Source: Oleispira sp964022115
GTDB taxonomy: Bacteria; Pseudomonadota; Gammaproteobacteria; Pseudomonadales; Oceanobacteraceae
NCBI GenBank assembly: GCA_964022115.1
Contig: CAXIBC010000002.1
Location: forward strand, 1 to 64,000
DNA: 64,000 nt
Direction: 5' to 3'
Below, piece after piece: positions 53,871-62,600 of the stretch; the stretch's first letter is position 1, and each line of letters opens with the position of its first letter. The notes beneath the pieces were generated by a model. That model did no database searches and was not told the DNA's origin. It saw only the letters and a program-made list of their open reading frames with translations. The position numbers were made by a program, and so were the translations under genes.

Positions 53871-55091
53871 ATGCCAGAGTTTCAATATAGCGGCCGTGAC
53901 GCCAGTGGTCAGTTAGTTAATGGCACACTGTCGGCAGCGAATCAAGCCGCGGCAATGAGCTCACTGCAAAGCAAACACATTATTATTACTCGTTTTGCCG
54001 AGGCGGAAGCGGAAACAAAAGGTATTGAGTTTTCTTTTGCACCGACGAAAAAAATAACCCTTGATGATCAGGTATTATTAACTCGGCAGTTGTACGCGTT
54101 AGCGAAAGCCGGGATTCCTATTATCCGGGCCTTAAATGGACTCGCTGAATCAACGGATAATCCTAGGTTAGCGGAAGTGCTAGAAGCCATCGCGGAATCA
54201 TTAATTTCTGGTTCTGAGTTAGCAACGGCCTTTCGCCAGTTTCCAAAAATATTTTCTCCAATTTTTGTCAGTATGATTCACGTGGGGGAAAATACGGGGC
54301 GCTTAGACCTAGCCTTTCAAAAACTCACGGCTCATTTAGAACTAGAGCGAGAAACCAAGAAGCGCATTAAATCGGCTACCCGCTATCCTCTCTTTGTTAT
54401 ATCAGCCATTGTTATGGCCATGACCGTTATCAATGTTTTCGTGATCCCCAACTTTGCTAGTGTATTTGCCAAGATGGGGGCGGACTTACCGCTGGCAACA
54501 CGATTTTTAATGGCCAGCTCCCAGTTGACGATTAATTATTGGTGGTTAATCTTAACGCTTGTTATTGGCGGCGGCATTGCATGGCTGAAGTTTGTAAAAA
54601 CCGCTAAAGGATTATTATGGTGGGATACTAAAAAATTACGCTTACCTTTATTTGGATCACTATTTAAACGCATTGCCTTATCGCGCTTTTCTCGCTCCTT
54701 CGCCATGATGCTGTCTTCTGGTGTGCCGATTTTAAAAGGCTTATCCATAGTGGCTGAAAGTGTGGGTAATAAATCCATCGGCTTAGCGATTGAAGATATG
54801 TATCGCGGCGTCGAGCGTGGGGAACGCTTAACCAGCACCGCAGCGGCAACAGGATTGTTTACTCCTTTAGTTTTACAAATGTTGGCGGTAGGGGAAGAGA
54901 CGGGCTCGGTTGATACGTTATTAAATGATGTCGCTGATTTTTATGAAGAAGAAATTGATTATGAGTTAAAGCAGCTTGCGGATTCGATCGAGCCTATTTT
55001 ATTAGTATTTTTAGGCATATTAGTACTCGTATTAGCCTTAGGGGTGTTCTTACCCATTTGGGATCTTAGTGGTGCCATGGGGGGGACATAA
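53871..55091 (+). CDS. mshG: MSHA inner-membrane platform protein MshG (GspF/PilC-like)
   Basis: About 406 residues. Two GspF repeats (LLTRQLYALAKAGIPIIRAL ~68; FSRSFAMMLSSGVPILKGL ~270) with three to four TMs define the platform protein that couples the ATPase to pilin assembly. ATG 53871 gives the family-like start MPEFQYSGRD; the GTG at 53862 is an alternative. It ends in a TAATG overlap with the next gene. Confidence 0.92.
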   Translation: MPEFQYSGRDASGQLVNGTLSAANQAAAMSSLQSKHIIITRFAEAEAETKGIEFSFAPTKKITLDDQVLLTRQLYALAKAGIPIIRALNGLAESTDNPRLAEVLEAIAESLISGSELATAFRQFPKIFSPIFVSMIHVGENTGRLDLAFQKLTAHLELERETKKRIKSATRYPLFVISAIVMAMTVINVFVIPNFASVFAKMGADLPLATRFLMASSQLTINYWWLILTLVIGGGIAWLKFVKTAKGLLWWDTKKLRLPLFGSLFKRIALSRFSRSFAMMLSSGVPILKGLSIVAESVGNKSIGLAIEDMYRGVERGERLTSTAAATGLFTPLVLQMLAVGEETGSVDTLLNDVADFYEEEIDYELKQLADSIEPILLVFLGILVLVLALGVFLPIWDLSGAMGGT

Positions 55092-55717
55092 TGCTCGATG
55101 GTCTTTTTGTATCTATTCGTAACTCGAAAAGGAAAACATTAATACCCTTGACTATAATTAAAAATGAGAGGTTATTTAATAAGGCTGGTTTTAGTTTATT
55201 AGAGTTCACAATCGCTTTGACCATTATTGTTATTTTGGTATCAATCTTGATACCAAAACTTACTAACTTACAAGATGATGCTCATAAAGCGAATGTGCAG
55301 TTGATCGCAAATTCATTGCAGTCCGTAGTGAATTTCACTCATAGTCTTTGGCAGTCACAAGGATCGAAAAATAAGACTGCATTACTCAAAGGCTTTGGGG
55401 ATGGAAATATACTGATGGGAAATAAAGGCTGGCCAGTAGATGCAATCGATTTGGAGCAACAACATTCAGATCCTAATGCGACTCGCCTTGTCTTGAATAG
55501 CTCAACCTGTAAACGGCTATGGAATGGCTTATTAATAGATGCAGCACCTAAGGTTAAAGTGAGTACTGTTGAACAAGAGAATAAAGAGGTGAAGCAGCCT
55601 TTTATTTACCAAGCAGAATTTGATCAAGGGTTATGTATTTATCGCTACCTGTTAGTTAATAACGGTGCACGAATTGAATATGATCTGGCAACAGGTCGAG
55701 TTATTACCTTATTTTAA
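55091..55717 (+). CDS. Prepilin-like protein in the mshF/mshB position
   Basis: 208 residues. A prepilin peptidase site is visible (KAG before FSLLEF, ~33) with the following hydrophobic helix (FTIALTIIVILVSILIPKL) and the Asp/Glu-type register of MSHA pilins; IPKLTNLQDDAHKANVQ recalls MshA/MshB. The leader before the cleavage point is unusually long (~33 residues) if the ATG at 55091 is used; a TTG at 55148 would give a normal leader. It sits where mshF is usually found, but MshF as I recall it lacks a class III signal. It is best called an MSHA-associated minor prepilin, possibly fulfilling the MshB or MshF role. Confidence 0.65.
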   Translation: MLDGLFVSIRNSKRKTLIPLTIIKNERLFNKAGFSLLEFTIALTIIVILVSILIPKLTNLQDDAHKANVQLIANSLQSVVNFTHSLWQSQGSKNKTALLKGFGDGNILMGNKGWPVDAIDLEQQHSDPNATRLVLNSSTCKRLWNGLLIDAAPKVKVSTVEQENKEVKQPFIYQAEFDQGLCIYRYLLVNNGARIEYDLATGRVITLF

Positions 55718-55750
55718 AAACTTTATTAAAGTAAAATTTAGGAGCGATCT

Positions 55751-56200
55751 ATGAAAAAGATCAATAAACAAGCCGGCTTTACCCTCATTGAATTGATTAT
55801 GGTGATTGTGATTTTAGGGGTGCTTTCTGCATTCGCTTTACCACGATTTGCTAACTTAGGGGATGAGGCTAGAACGGCCAGTATTAATGCCTTGGCGGGG
55901 GCGATTAAGTCTGCTGCCAATATTGCCCATGCTCAGCAGCTTGCGGATGGAGCAAGTGGGGCCACTGGGGTGAACTTAGAAGGGAGTGCGATTACTATGG
56001 TTGCTGGCTACCCTACTGCGAATGCGGCGGGAATTGGTGCTGCCGCGCAAATTGTGGCTCCTGGTGATTATACGAGTTCTGGTGGTGGTACGGCTGCAGG
56101 GGATACTATTGTCTATACGATAGCGGGTACTGCAGCAGGGTCTTGTCAGGTATCCTATACTCCAACGAATGCCGTGGTTGCGGTAGAGCCTACTTGTTAA
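55751..56200 (+). CDS. mshA: Major pilin-like prepilin MshA
   Basis: 149 residues. Short leader MKKINKQAG, cleavage before FTLIELIMVIVILG, Glu5 of the mature pilin present. The C-terminal Cys pair (GSCQVSY to EPTC) forms the D-region disulfide. The body is rich in Ala, Gly and Thr, as expected for a major subunit. AGGAG lies ten bases before the ATG. Only one MshA/MshB-like pilin lies between the F-position gene and mshC. A hairpin after the gene may favour its higher expression. Confidence 0.85.
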   Translation: MKKINKQAGFTLIELIMVIVILGVLSAFALPRFANLGDEARTASINALAGAIKSAANIAHAQQLADGASGATGVNLEGSAITMVAGYPTANAAGIGAAAQIVAPGDYTSSGGGTAAGDTIVYTIAGTAAGSCQVSYTPTNAVVAVEPTC

Positions 56201-56213
56201 ACGCTGATATTAA

Positions 56214-56241
56214 ACCAAGAGTCGTTTGACTCTTGGTCTTT
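56214..56241 (+). promoter_or_regulatory. Perfect hairpin between mshA and mshC, overlapping the mshC start region
   Basis: ACCAAGAGTC (56214-56223) pairs with GACTCTTGGT (56228-56237) around GTTT, followed by CTTT and the mshC ATG at 56242. It is a strong RNA hairpin with a weak T-run. It can act as partial terminator or 3' stabiliser of mshA mRNA, and it occupies the place of the mshC ribosome-binding site. Confidence 0.65.
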
Positions 56242-56733
56242 ATGAAAATACATCAGCAAGGTTTTACTTTAATTGAACTAATCACAGTTATCATCTTGCT
56301 GGGAATCCTTTCAGCCTTTGCCATTAGTCGCTTCCCTTCTTCACAAAGTTATTCTACTCGCATCATTAGCAATCAGCTCATTGCATCTGCGCGTTTAGGC
56401 CAACAAACCGCGTTAGCTCGCGCCTCTGTTAATGCGGCTAATCATACTGTTCTCAATGTCAATCCTAATGCCAATACATGGACTTTGGCGGTAACCGCTG
56501 GGGGGACAAATTATACAGCGGAAGTTAAGCGCGGCGCAGAGCAAGTGCGCTTTGGCAGCGACTTATCCGCAGCTTGTGCATCTTTAACTGCAGCGCCGTT
56601 ATCGATAACATTTGATGGTGATGGCAATCGCGTGCCGGCACAAAATTTACGCATCTGTATCGACTCAGTGACCGATGTTGAACTGTGTATTAGCCCCTCA
56701 GGATATATTTATGAAGGCAGTTGCTTACCCTAG
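56242..56733 (+). CDS. mshC: MSHA minor prepilin MshC
   Basis: 163 residues from ATG 56242; the in-frame TTG at 56233 lies inside the hairpin. Short leader MKIHQQG, cleavage before FTLIELITVIILLGILSAFAISRF. A GspH-like body with two or three Cys near the C-terminus (RICIDS, ELCISPSG, GSCLP). A minor pilin that initiates or caps the pilus. The 3' end overlaps mshD by 23 bp. Confidence 0.8.
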   Translation: MKIHQQGFTLIELITVIILLGILSAFAISRFPSSQSYSTRIISNQLIASARLGQQTALARASVNAANHTVLNVNPNANTWTLAVTAGGTNYTAEVKRGAEQVRFGSDLSAACASLTAAPLSITFDGDGNRVPAQNLRICIDSVTDVELCISPSGYIYEGSCLP

Positions 56734-57229
56734 AGCTAGAGGTCTATTAGGGCTTAAAGGTTTTAGTTTAATCGAATTGATTATTACTATTTTAGTATTG
56801 GCTATCGCTTTGAGTGCATTAACGTCCAGTATTTTTACTGGAGTCGGGCGTAATGCTGACCCTATGTGGCAAAGCAAAGCGACCCAGCTTTCACAAGCTT
56901 ACCTCGATGAAATTTTATCGATGCGCTATCAAGAGAACTCACCTTTAGGGGGAGGGGCAGTCAATACTTGTGTGATTAATGGGCCGGAAGCGGGAGAAAC
57001 CAGCCGCAGTTTATACGATGATGTTGATGATTATGATGGCTTAAGTGCAGCGGCTGATTTCCTCGATACCAGTACCAGCTCCAATTACGCGGGCTATACT
57101 GTGAGTATCGCAGTGACGTGTGTTGGGCCAAATAATGCGGCCGCTACTAATAGCAAGTTGATTGCTGTGACCATCACCTCACCGACGAATCAAAATCTTG
57201 TATTCTCGGTTTTCAGGGCTGATTTTTAA
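56711..57229 (+). CDS. mshD: MSHA minor prepilin MshD
   Basis: About 172 residues from ATG 56711, with AGGA nine bases upstream. Leader KAVAYPRARGLLGLKG is longish; cleavage before FSLIELIITILVLAIALSAL. PilV/GspI-like, with the QLSQAYLDEILSMRYQE helix characteristic of MshD. Overlaps mshC by 23 bp. Confidence 0.8.
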   Translation: MKAVAYPRARGLLGLKGFSLIELIITILVLAIALSALTSSIFTGVGRNADPMWQSKATQLSQAYLDEILSMRYQENSPLGGGAVNTCVINGPEAGETSRSLYDDVDDYDGLSAAADFLDTSTSSNYAGYTVSIAVTCVGPNNAAATNSKLIAVTITSPTNQNLVFSVFRADF

Positions 57230-57251
57230 TGCTTTTATCTGTTATTGAATT

Positions 57252-58094
57252 ATGAAGACATTTTCATCTTACACTAGGCTTACCGCTTTCACCTTAATCG
57301 AGCTAGTGATGGTGATCGTCGTATTAGGCATTTTAGCGACCGGCAGTGTGAAGTTTATTTCTCACTCGGCCCAAGGTTTAGTCGATAGCGCAGAGCGACA
57401 AGCGCTAGCCAGTAGTGCTTATATTGCCGTTGAGAAGGTACTGCGAGAGGTGCGCCGAGCATTACCCAATAGTGTGCATACCTTTAGTGATGGTGGGAAT
57501 ACTTGTTTAGAAATGGTGCCTATTAGGCACAGCTCGGAGTACCTATCGGTGCCCACGGCTAGCCCAGCGACGAGTTTTGATAGTCTTGCGTTTGTTGGCG
57601 CCACAGGGGCAGAAACGGGATATGTGGCGGTATACCCTAATAATAAAGATTCGGTCTATGGGACAAGCCCAGCTACTGTGCGCAGCATCTCAACGGCGAC
57701 GGCAACCGCTGGTAGTGTCGGTGGCCCAGGGGCTAACTTACAGACCATTACGTTTGCTGGGGGCGCGGATTATCGTTTTCCAACCGACTCTCCTCGGCGT
57801 CGTTTTTTTCTGGTCGGCCAGCCGATTAGCTTTTGTGATGATGGGAGTGGGCGCTTATGGCGCTATCAAAATTATGGTTTTCATCCTGATAGCAGTAGCA
57901 GCATCCCTACTGCGGGTAATAATCGACTATTAATTGCCGATTCCTTACAAGCCAATAGCTTAGAATTTAATGTGCTACCGGCACAACTACAAAGAAATGC
58001 TGTGGTGCGCATGAGTCTTATTATTGAACGCTCGGGTTCTACTAGCGAGCGAATGGATATTAGCCAAGAGGTGCAATTACGCAATGTCCCTTAA
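57252..58094 (+). CDS. mshO: MSHA minor prepilin MshO
   Basis: 280 residues, PilW/GspJ-like. Leader MKTFSSYTRLTA is followed by FTLIELVMVIVVLGILATGSVKF; position -1 of the predicted cleavage site is Ala rather than the usual Gly. GspJ-type features include AVEKVLREVRRALPNSV. It overlaps mshP by 11 bp. Confidence 0.82.
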   Translation: MKTFSSYTRLTAFTLIELVMVIVVLGILATGSVKFISHSAQGLVDSAERQALASSAYIAVEKVLREVRRALPNSVHTFSDGGNTCLEMVPIRHSSEYLSVPTASPATSFDSLAFVGATGAETGYVAVYPNNKDSVYGTSPATVRSISTATATAGSVGGPGANLQTITFAGGADYRFPTDSPRRRFFLVGQPISFCDDGSGRLWRYQNYGFHPDSSSSIPTAGNNRLLIADSLQANSLEFNVLPAQLQRNAVVRMSLIIERSGSTSERMDISQEVQLRNVP

Positions 58095-58476
58095 TCAGCC
58101 AAGTATCAGGCAAACAGGCATTGGTTTGCCGGTTGCGCTTTTTATTATCACTATTATGAGTTTAATTGCGGTTGCGGTTAATCAAATCGGTGCGTCTAGC
58201 AGCCAGACTTATAGCCAGAACTTATTATCTAGCCGGGCCTTTTACGCCGCAGAAAGTGGCGCGCAATTACGCAGTGAAAGTGTTTTAAGCACAGTGCCTT
58301 GTGTGTGTGGTAGCAACCAAACCTATACCTTTAATGTGATTGGTTTGGGTTTATGTTCAGCGATAACAAGCTGCAGTGAAATTGTCGCTAATGCCAATAC
58401 CTATTGCACGATTGAAAGTATCGGCAGCTGCGATAATTCAAAAGCGCAGCGCACTGTAGAAGTGAGATTAAAATGA
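58084..58476 (+). CDS. mshP: MSHA biogenesis protein MshP (PilX/GspK-like)
   Basis: About 130 residues from ATG 58084. Leader SLNQPSIRQTGIG followed by LPVALFIITIMSLIAVAVNQIG and AFYAAESGAQLRSE, the PilX-like N-terminus that normally lacks Glu5. The C-terminus has six Cys, including CVCG and CTIES, probably disulfide-bonded. ATGA-type overlap with mshQ. Confidence 0.8.
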   Translation: MSLNQPSIRQTGIGLPVALFIITIMSLIAVAVNQIGASSSQTYSQNLLSSRAFYAAESGAQLRSESVLSTVPCVCGSNQTYTFNVIGLGLCSAITSCSEIVANANTYCTIESIGSCDNSKAQRTVEVRLK

Positions 58477-61400
58477 TACGCCTCGTCAGGTTCATCGTAT
58501 TCATTGCTATTACCATCAATATACCAATCGCTCTTGCGTCGTATTCAATGACGGAGTTAGAAGCGAGTGCATTAGAGGTTCCAGATACTATTAATACTGT
58601 GGTTTGGGAAAATACAGATACTAACTACCCTGATGATGACGATAAGCAAACCGTCAGTATCGGTTTTCCTTTTCAGTTTGATGATACGATTTATAACTCA
58701 GTCACTATCTTTACTAATGGTATTTTAAAATTTGGTGCAATTGAAAGAATGCATCGTGATTATAGAAATGAAGCCTTAGCTACCGATGAAGGTGATCGTT
58801 TTATTGCTATTTATTGGGATGATCTCGTTGATGATGCTTCTTCATCGGTAACCTATGGCAGTTTAGGGACTAGTCCAAATCGTAAGTTCGTTGTTAATTG
58901 GACAAATGTTAGGGCTTATTCGAATAACTTACGTTATGACTTTCAAGCCGTATTATATGAAAATGGAGATATTCGCTATCGCTATAATAACAATACCTCA
59001 AACGGTCAAAGTGCAACCATTGGTTTAGAGATCAATGACTTAGATTTTGTTCAGTATTCTTATAATTCTAATAGTGTTGAAACCAGTTTTGATTTGTTAT
59101 TTCGTAATCAATTATTGGCCTTACCCGCACCTCACTTACAGTATCGATTAGATGAGGTTGAGTGGGATGGTAGTGCTGGCGAAGTTAAAGACTCAACGCT
59201 AAATAACTTACATGGCCGAGCCTTTAATGGCGCTATGACCTCCGATGCATCTCCGGCATTAGGGAGTAATATCGGTACCTGTAATTATGGTGATTTTGAT
59301 GGCAATAATGATTATGTTGAAATAGCGGATAATAATTTATTGGATTTTTTGACCGACTTCTCGGTTGGAGCCTGGGTCAAAATTGATGCGCTGCCTGCCT
59401 CTGGGTTGAAAACCATTATCTCGAAAGATGAGAACTATGAATTCCATGTTAATGCCAGTGGTCAAATATTCTGGTGGTGGCAAAGCGCTGCTAATCAAAC
59501 TAGGCAGCTCACCTCTAATGCCAGTATAAGCGCCGGTAGTTGGAATCATATTGTGATTAGCTATGCCACGGGTCAGCAGACAATATTTATTAATGGAAGT
59601 GCTTCTGGCAGTGCTAGCCATACCGAAAATGCCAAAGTAAATTCAGATCCCTTGCAAATTGCGAGCGATCAAAATTTCTCAGGGCGGTATTTTAATGGCG
59701 ATATCGACGAAGTTAATATTTTTGACCAAGCCTTATCCGAGATGCAAGCTTATGAGTTAATGAATAAAACACGCCCTTGTTCATCGATTAACTTATGTAT
59801 TAGTAGTTTTCCTGATGGGCTAAATAGCCATAATAATGGCACGATTAGTTTTGGCCGTGATGCGCAACTCTTTTTCAGTCCCGACGATATTTTGGACGCG
59901 AATAACATTGTTATTAATGGTTTTTCGAATGATAAAACCTGTGTTTCGGTCGAGTGCCAAGCTAATGGTCTAGCTTCGGATATCACTACACCTCCGACCT
60001 TTCCTGATACCAGTGGTTTTAGTGAAAATATTAGCATAGGTAATAATAGTTCGGGTTCAAGTAATCCAGCGATTAATCAATATGACCAAATCGATATTGG
60101 TAATGGATCGGTATTTACCTTCAGCGGAAGTTTTAGTGATTATTATATTGATACCTTAGGGGTGGGAAATAATACCGAGTTGGAACTCTTACCAGGGAAT
60201 TATTGGATCAGAAATTTAGATACTGGCTCAAGTAATAATCCTAACTCAGGATTAGAAATTCGTGTGATAGGCTCTGGTACCGCGCGTTTATATATCAATG
60301 ATAATGTATTAATAGGGCAAACATTATTAGCTAACTCACCTTCTCAAGGCAGTGCAGGGGATCCGAGCAAGTTAATGTTGTATGGATATAACAACCTTAC
60401 CCTTGAACGCAATGCGACTTTTAGTGGCATCATATATGCCGCAGGTGATGTGGATGTGCAGCGCGATGGTAATGTGTATGGGGCGATTGCGGCGAGTGAT
60501 ATTACCTTAGGGCGCTTGACCAATGTATTTTATAACCCGAGTGCGGCGGCCAATTTAGATTATGGTGAACTGTGTGAAAGTGCGAGCTGTACTTTAGGCA
60601 GCTTTAATATCATTCAGCCTGAGTATGCCTTGGCTTGCCCAGATACCCGGGCCCAAGTTTCTATTCAAGCTATGTGTGATGATGGTACTTCGTTAAAAGA
60701 CGATTATATCGGGACGGTTGATTTATCGAGCAGCGAGAACTCGTTAACTGAATTCTATGCTTCAACGACTGCTAATACAGTGATTAATTCTATAGACTTT
60801 GATGGCTCTGAGGCGGGTTTAAAAAGCGTCTATCTTTTTCATCAAAATGAACAGCCTAATTTACAAGTGATAGCAGCGGATGCTGCGGTCGGAGTTAGCA
60901 CGACCTCCAATAATGCCACGGATTTTAGAACATCGGGTTTTGCTGCCAGCAATCCTAGCTCGTTTGTATGTGGGAATAGTAGTAGTTTTAGTTTAACCGC
61001 GATAGGGCAAGATGATACTGGTGCAAGCTGTCAGGTGCTGACTGGCTTTAATGGCTCAAAAGCTTTAAAAGCTTGGTATCAGGTTAACCTGGATGCCGAC
61101 ATAGAAGCAGAGCCTGTTTCTACTAACTTATCCATGGCGAATCAATTGATTAATGACCAAACCGAGCCAGCTGCGAATAATATCAACTTAACCTTTAATA
61201 ACGGGGTCGCTACTATTCCTCTCGGGTACGCTAATGCTGGGCAGATTTTAGCCGTGAATGTAAAACATGATGATGCCCCTTATGATAATAGTGTACCCGA
61301 GCTGGCGGGTATTACCCTCAATGCCAGTACCGCTTCTTTTGTCGTGAGCCCAGAAGCGATTAACCTCTCTATTGCGAGTGCAAGCTCGGCTTGTGCTAGC

Positions 61401-62600
61401 GCTGATGCAAGTTGTTCAAAATTTGTTGCTGCGGGCAGTGATTTTGTTGTGAATGCTCAAGCGCAGTGTGTGGGTGGTGGCATTGCCGATGATTACCAAG
61501 GGGATATTAGTTTATCTCATAGTTTAGTCGCCCCAGCCGCTGGTAATCTAGGGACGCTAGCGGTGACTGCGGCCACCATCAATGCCGTGGATGCGGGTTC
61601 GATTCAAATTAATAATCAAGCCATATCTGAAGTCGGGGTATTTAACTTAATGGCTGAGGATAGTGATTATTTTTCTGAATCTATAACGCCTTTTACTTTA
61701 GCTGATGTCGGTCGTTTTTATCCCGCTTATTTTGCTATGACAAGTAATAGTGTCGGCAATAGCTGTGGTAGCTTTAGTTATATGGATCAGCCTGGTATGA
61801 CGATCGCTTATACCTTACAAGCGCATAAAACCGGGGGTGGTTTATTACTCAACTATCATGCTGATTTTGCGAAAGCGACCCTCGCGCTGGTGGCCGAAAA
61901 TAATAATGATGGTGGTAGTTATCAAGCGCGGCTGCTCGGCTTTAATGGGACTAACTGGGTCAATGGGGAGTACCTCTATGCCGATAGTGGTATGTTTTCG
62001 CGGGCATCTGTAGTGGATGGGCCTTACCCGCAATTAGAAATCGCAATAAAGCTCAGTGATAATGATGGTGGGGTAAGTGATCTTAGCGCATTGGATTTGA
62101 AGGCGGATACTAATACCGACTGCACTGCGCTCGGGAACTGTGATGCTAAATGGCTTGGTTCTACTCTTGATGTGCGTTTTGGTCAGCTCAAGTTAGGTAA
62201 TGTCTTTGGCCCAGAAAGTTTTGATCTGGATATGAGGGTGCAAAGTGAATACTTTGATGGTGCGGATTTTATTATCAATAGTGATGATAACTGTACTAAC
62301 TTATTGGTATCCGACCCACCCTTGACTCCTGATGCTGCAAGCTGGAGTGGCAGATTAGATCCAGGGGAAACGTTACCGAGTTTAATCACTGACATTAGCG
62401 CGGGTAGAGCAGTACTACGTTTCAGTGCCCCTGGTATCGGCAATGAAGGTTCGGTACTTTTTGAATACAATGCAGATACTTGGTTAAAAACCGAAAATAC
62501 CGGTGATGGCAGTTATGATGATAATGCGGCCGGGAAAATAACATTCGGTCAGTACCGAGGTAATGATCGAATGTTGTATTGGCGAGAACTGGTGCGTTAA
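58473..62600 (+). CDS. mshQ: MSHA giant exported protein MshQ (LamG, DUF6701)
   Basis: 1375 residues. Signal peptide (MIRLVRFIVFIAITINIPIALA), an N-terminal nidogen-like beta-sandwich (IGFPFQFDDTIYNSVTIFTNG ~65), a LamG domain (~265-435; FDGNNDYVEIADNNLL, FSVGAWVKID, SWNHIVISY, FNGDIDEVNIF), a middle region with DUF-type repeats and a C-terminal DUF6701-like domain. It probably sits at the pilus tip or cell surface and binds a glycan or surface, similar in role to PilY1. The 3' end overlaps the ntrC stop codon by two bases on the opposite strand. Confidence 0.88.
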   Translation: MIRLVRFIVFIAITINIPIALASYSMTELEASALEVPDTINTVVWENTDTNYPDDDDKQTVSIGFPFQFDDTIYNSVTIFTNGILKFGAIERMHRDYRNEALATDEGDRFIAIYWDDLVDDASSSVTYGSLGTSPNRKFVVNWTNVRAYSNNLRYDFQAVLYENGDIRYRYNNNTSNGQSATIGLEINDLDFVQYSYNSNSVETSFDLLFRNQLLALPAPHLQYRLDEVEWDGSAGEVKDSTLNNLHGRAFNGAMTSDASPALGSNIGTCNYGDFDGNNDYVEIADNNLLDFLTDFSVGAWVKIDALPASGLKTIISKDENYEFHVNASGQIFWWWQSAANQTRQLTSNASISAGSWNHIVISYATGQQTIFINGSASGSASHTENAKVNSDPLQIASDQNFSGRYFNGDIDEVNIFDQALSEMQAYELMNKTRPCSSINLCISSFPDGLNSHNNGTISFGRDAQLFFSPDDILDANNIVINGFSNDKTCVSVECQANGLASDITTPPTFPDTSGFSENISIGNNSSGSSNPAINQYDQIDIGNGSVFTFSGSFSDYYIDTLGVGNNTELELLPGNYWIRNLDTGSSNNPNSGLEIRVIGSGTARLYINDNVLIGQTLLANSPSQGSAGDPSKLMLYGYNNLTLERNATFSGIIYAAGDVDVQRDGNVYGAIAASDITLGRLTNVFYNPSAAANLDYGELCESASCTLGSFNIIQPEYALACPDTRAQVSIQAMCDDGTSLKDDYIGTVDLSSSENSLTEFYASTTANTVINSIDFDGSEAGLKSVYLFHQNEQPNLQVIAADAAVGVSTTSNNATDFRTSGFAASNPSSFVCGNSSSFSLTAIGQDDTGASCQVLTGFNGSKALKAWYQVNLDADIEAEPVSTNLSMANQLINDQTEPAANNINLTFNNGVATIPLGYANAGQILAVNVKHDDAPYDNSVPELAGITLNASTASFVVSPEAINLSIASASSACASADASCSKFVAAGSDFVVNAQAQCVGGGIADDYQGDISLSHSLVAPAAGNLGTLAVTAATINAVDAGSIQINNQAISEVGVFNLMAEDSDYFSESITPFTLADVGRFYPAYFAMTSNSVGNSCGSFSYMDQPGMTIAYTLQAHKTGGGLLLNYHADFAKATLALVAENNNDGGSYQARLLGFNGTNWVNGEYLYADSGMFSRASVVDGPYPQLEIAIKLSDNDGGVSDLSALDLKADTNTDCTALGNCDAKWLGSTLDVRFGQLKLGNVFGPESFDLDMRVQSEYFDGADFIINSDDNCTNLLVSDPPLTPDAASWSGRLDPGETLPSLITDISAGRAVLRFSAPGIGNEGSVLFEYNADTWLKTENTGDGSYDDNAAGKITFGQYRGNDRMLYWRELVR

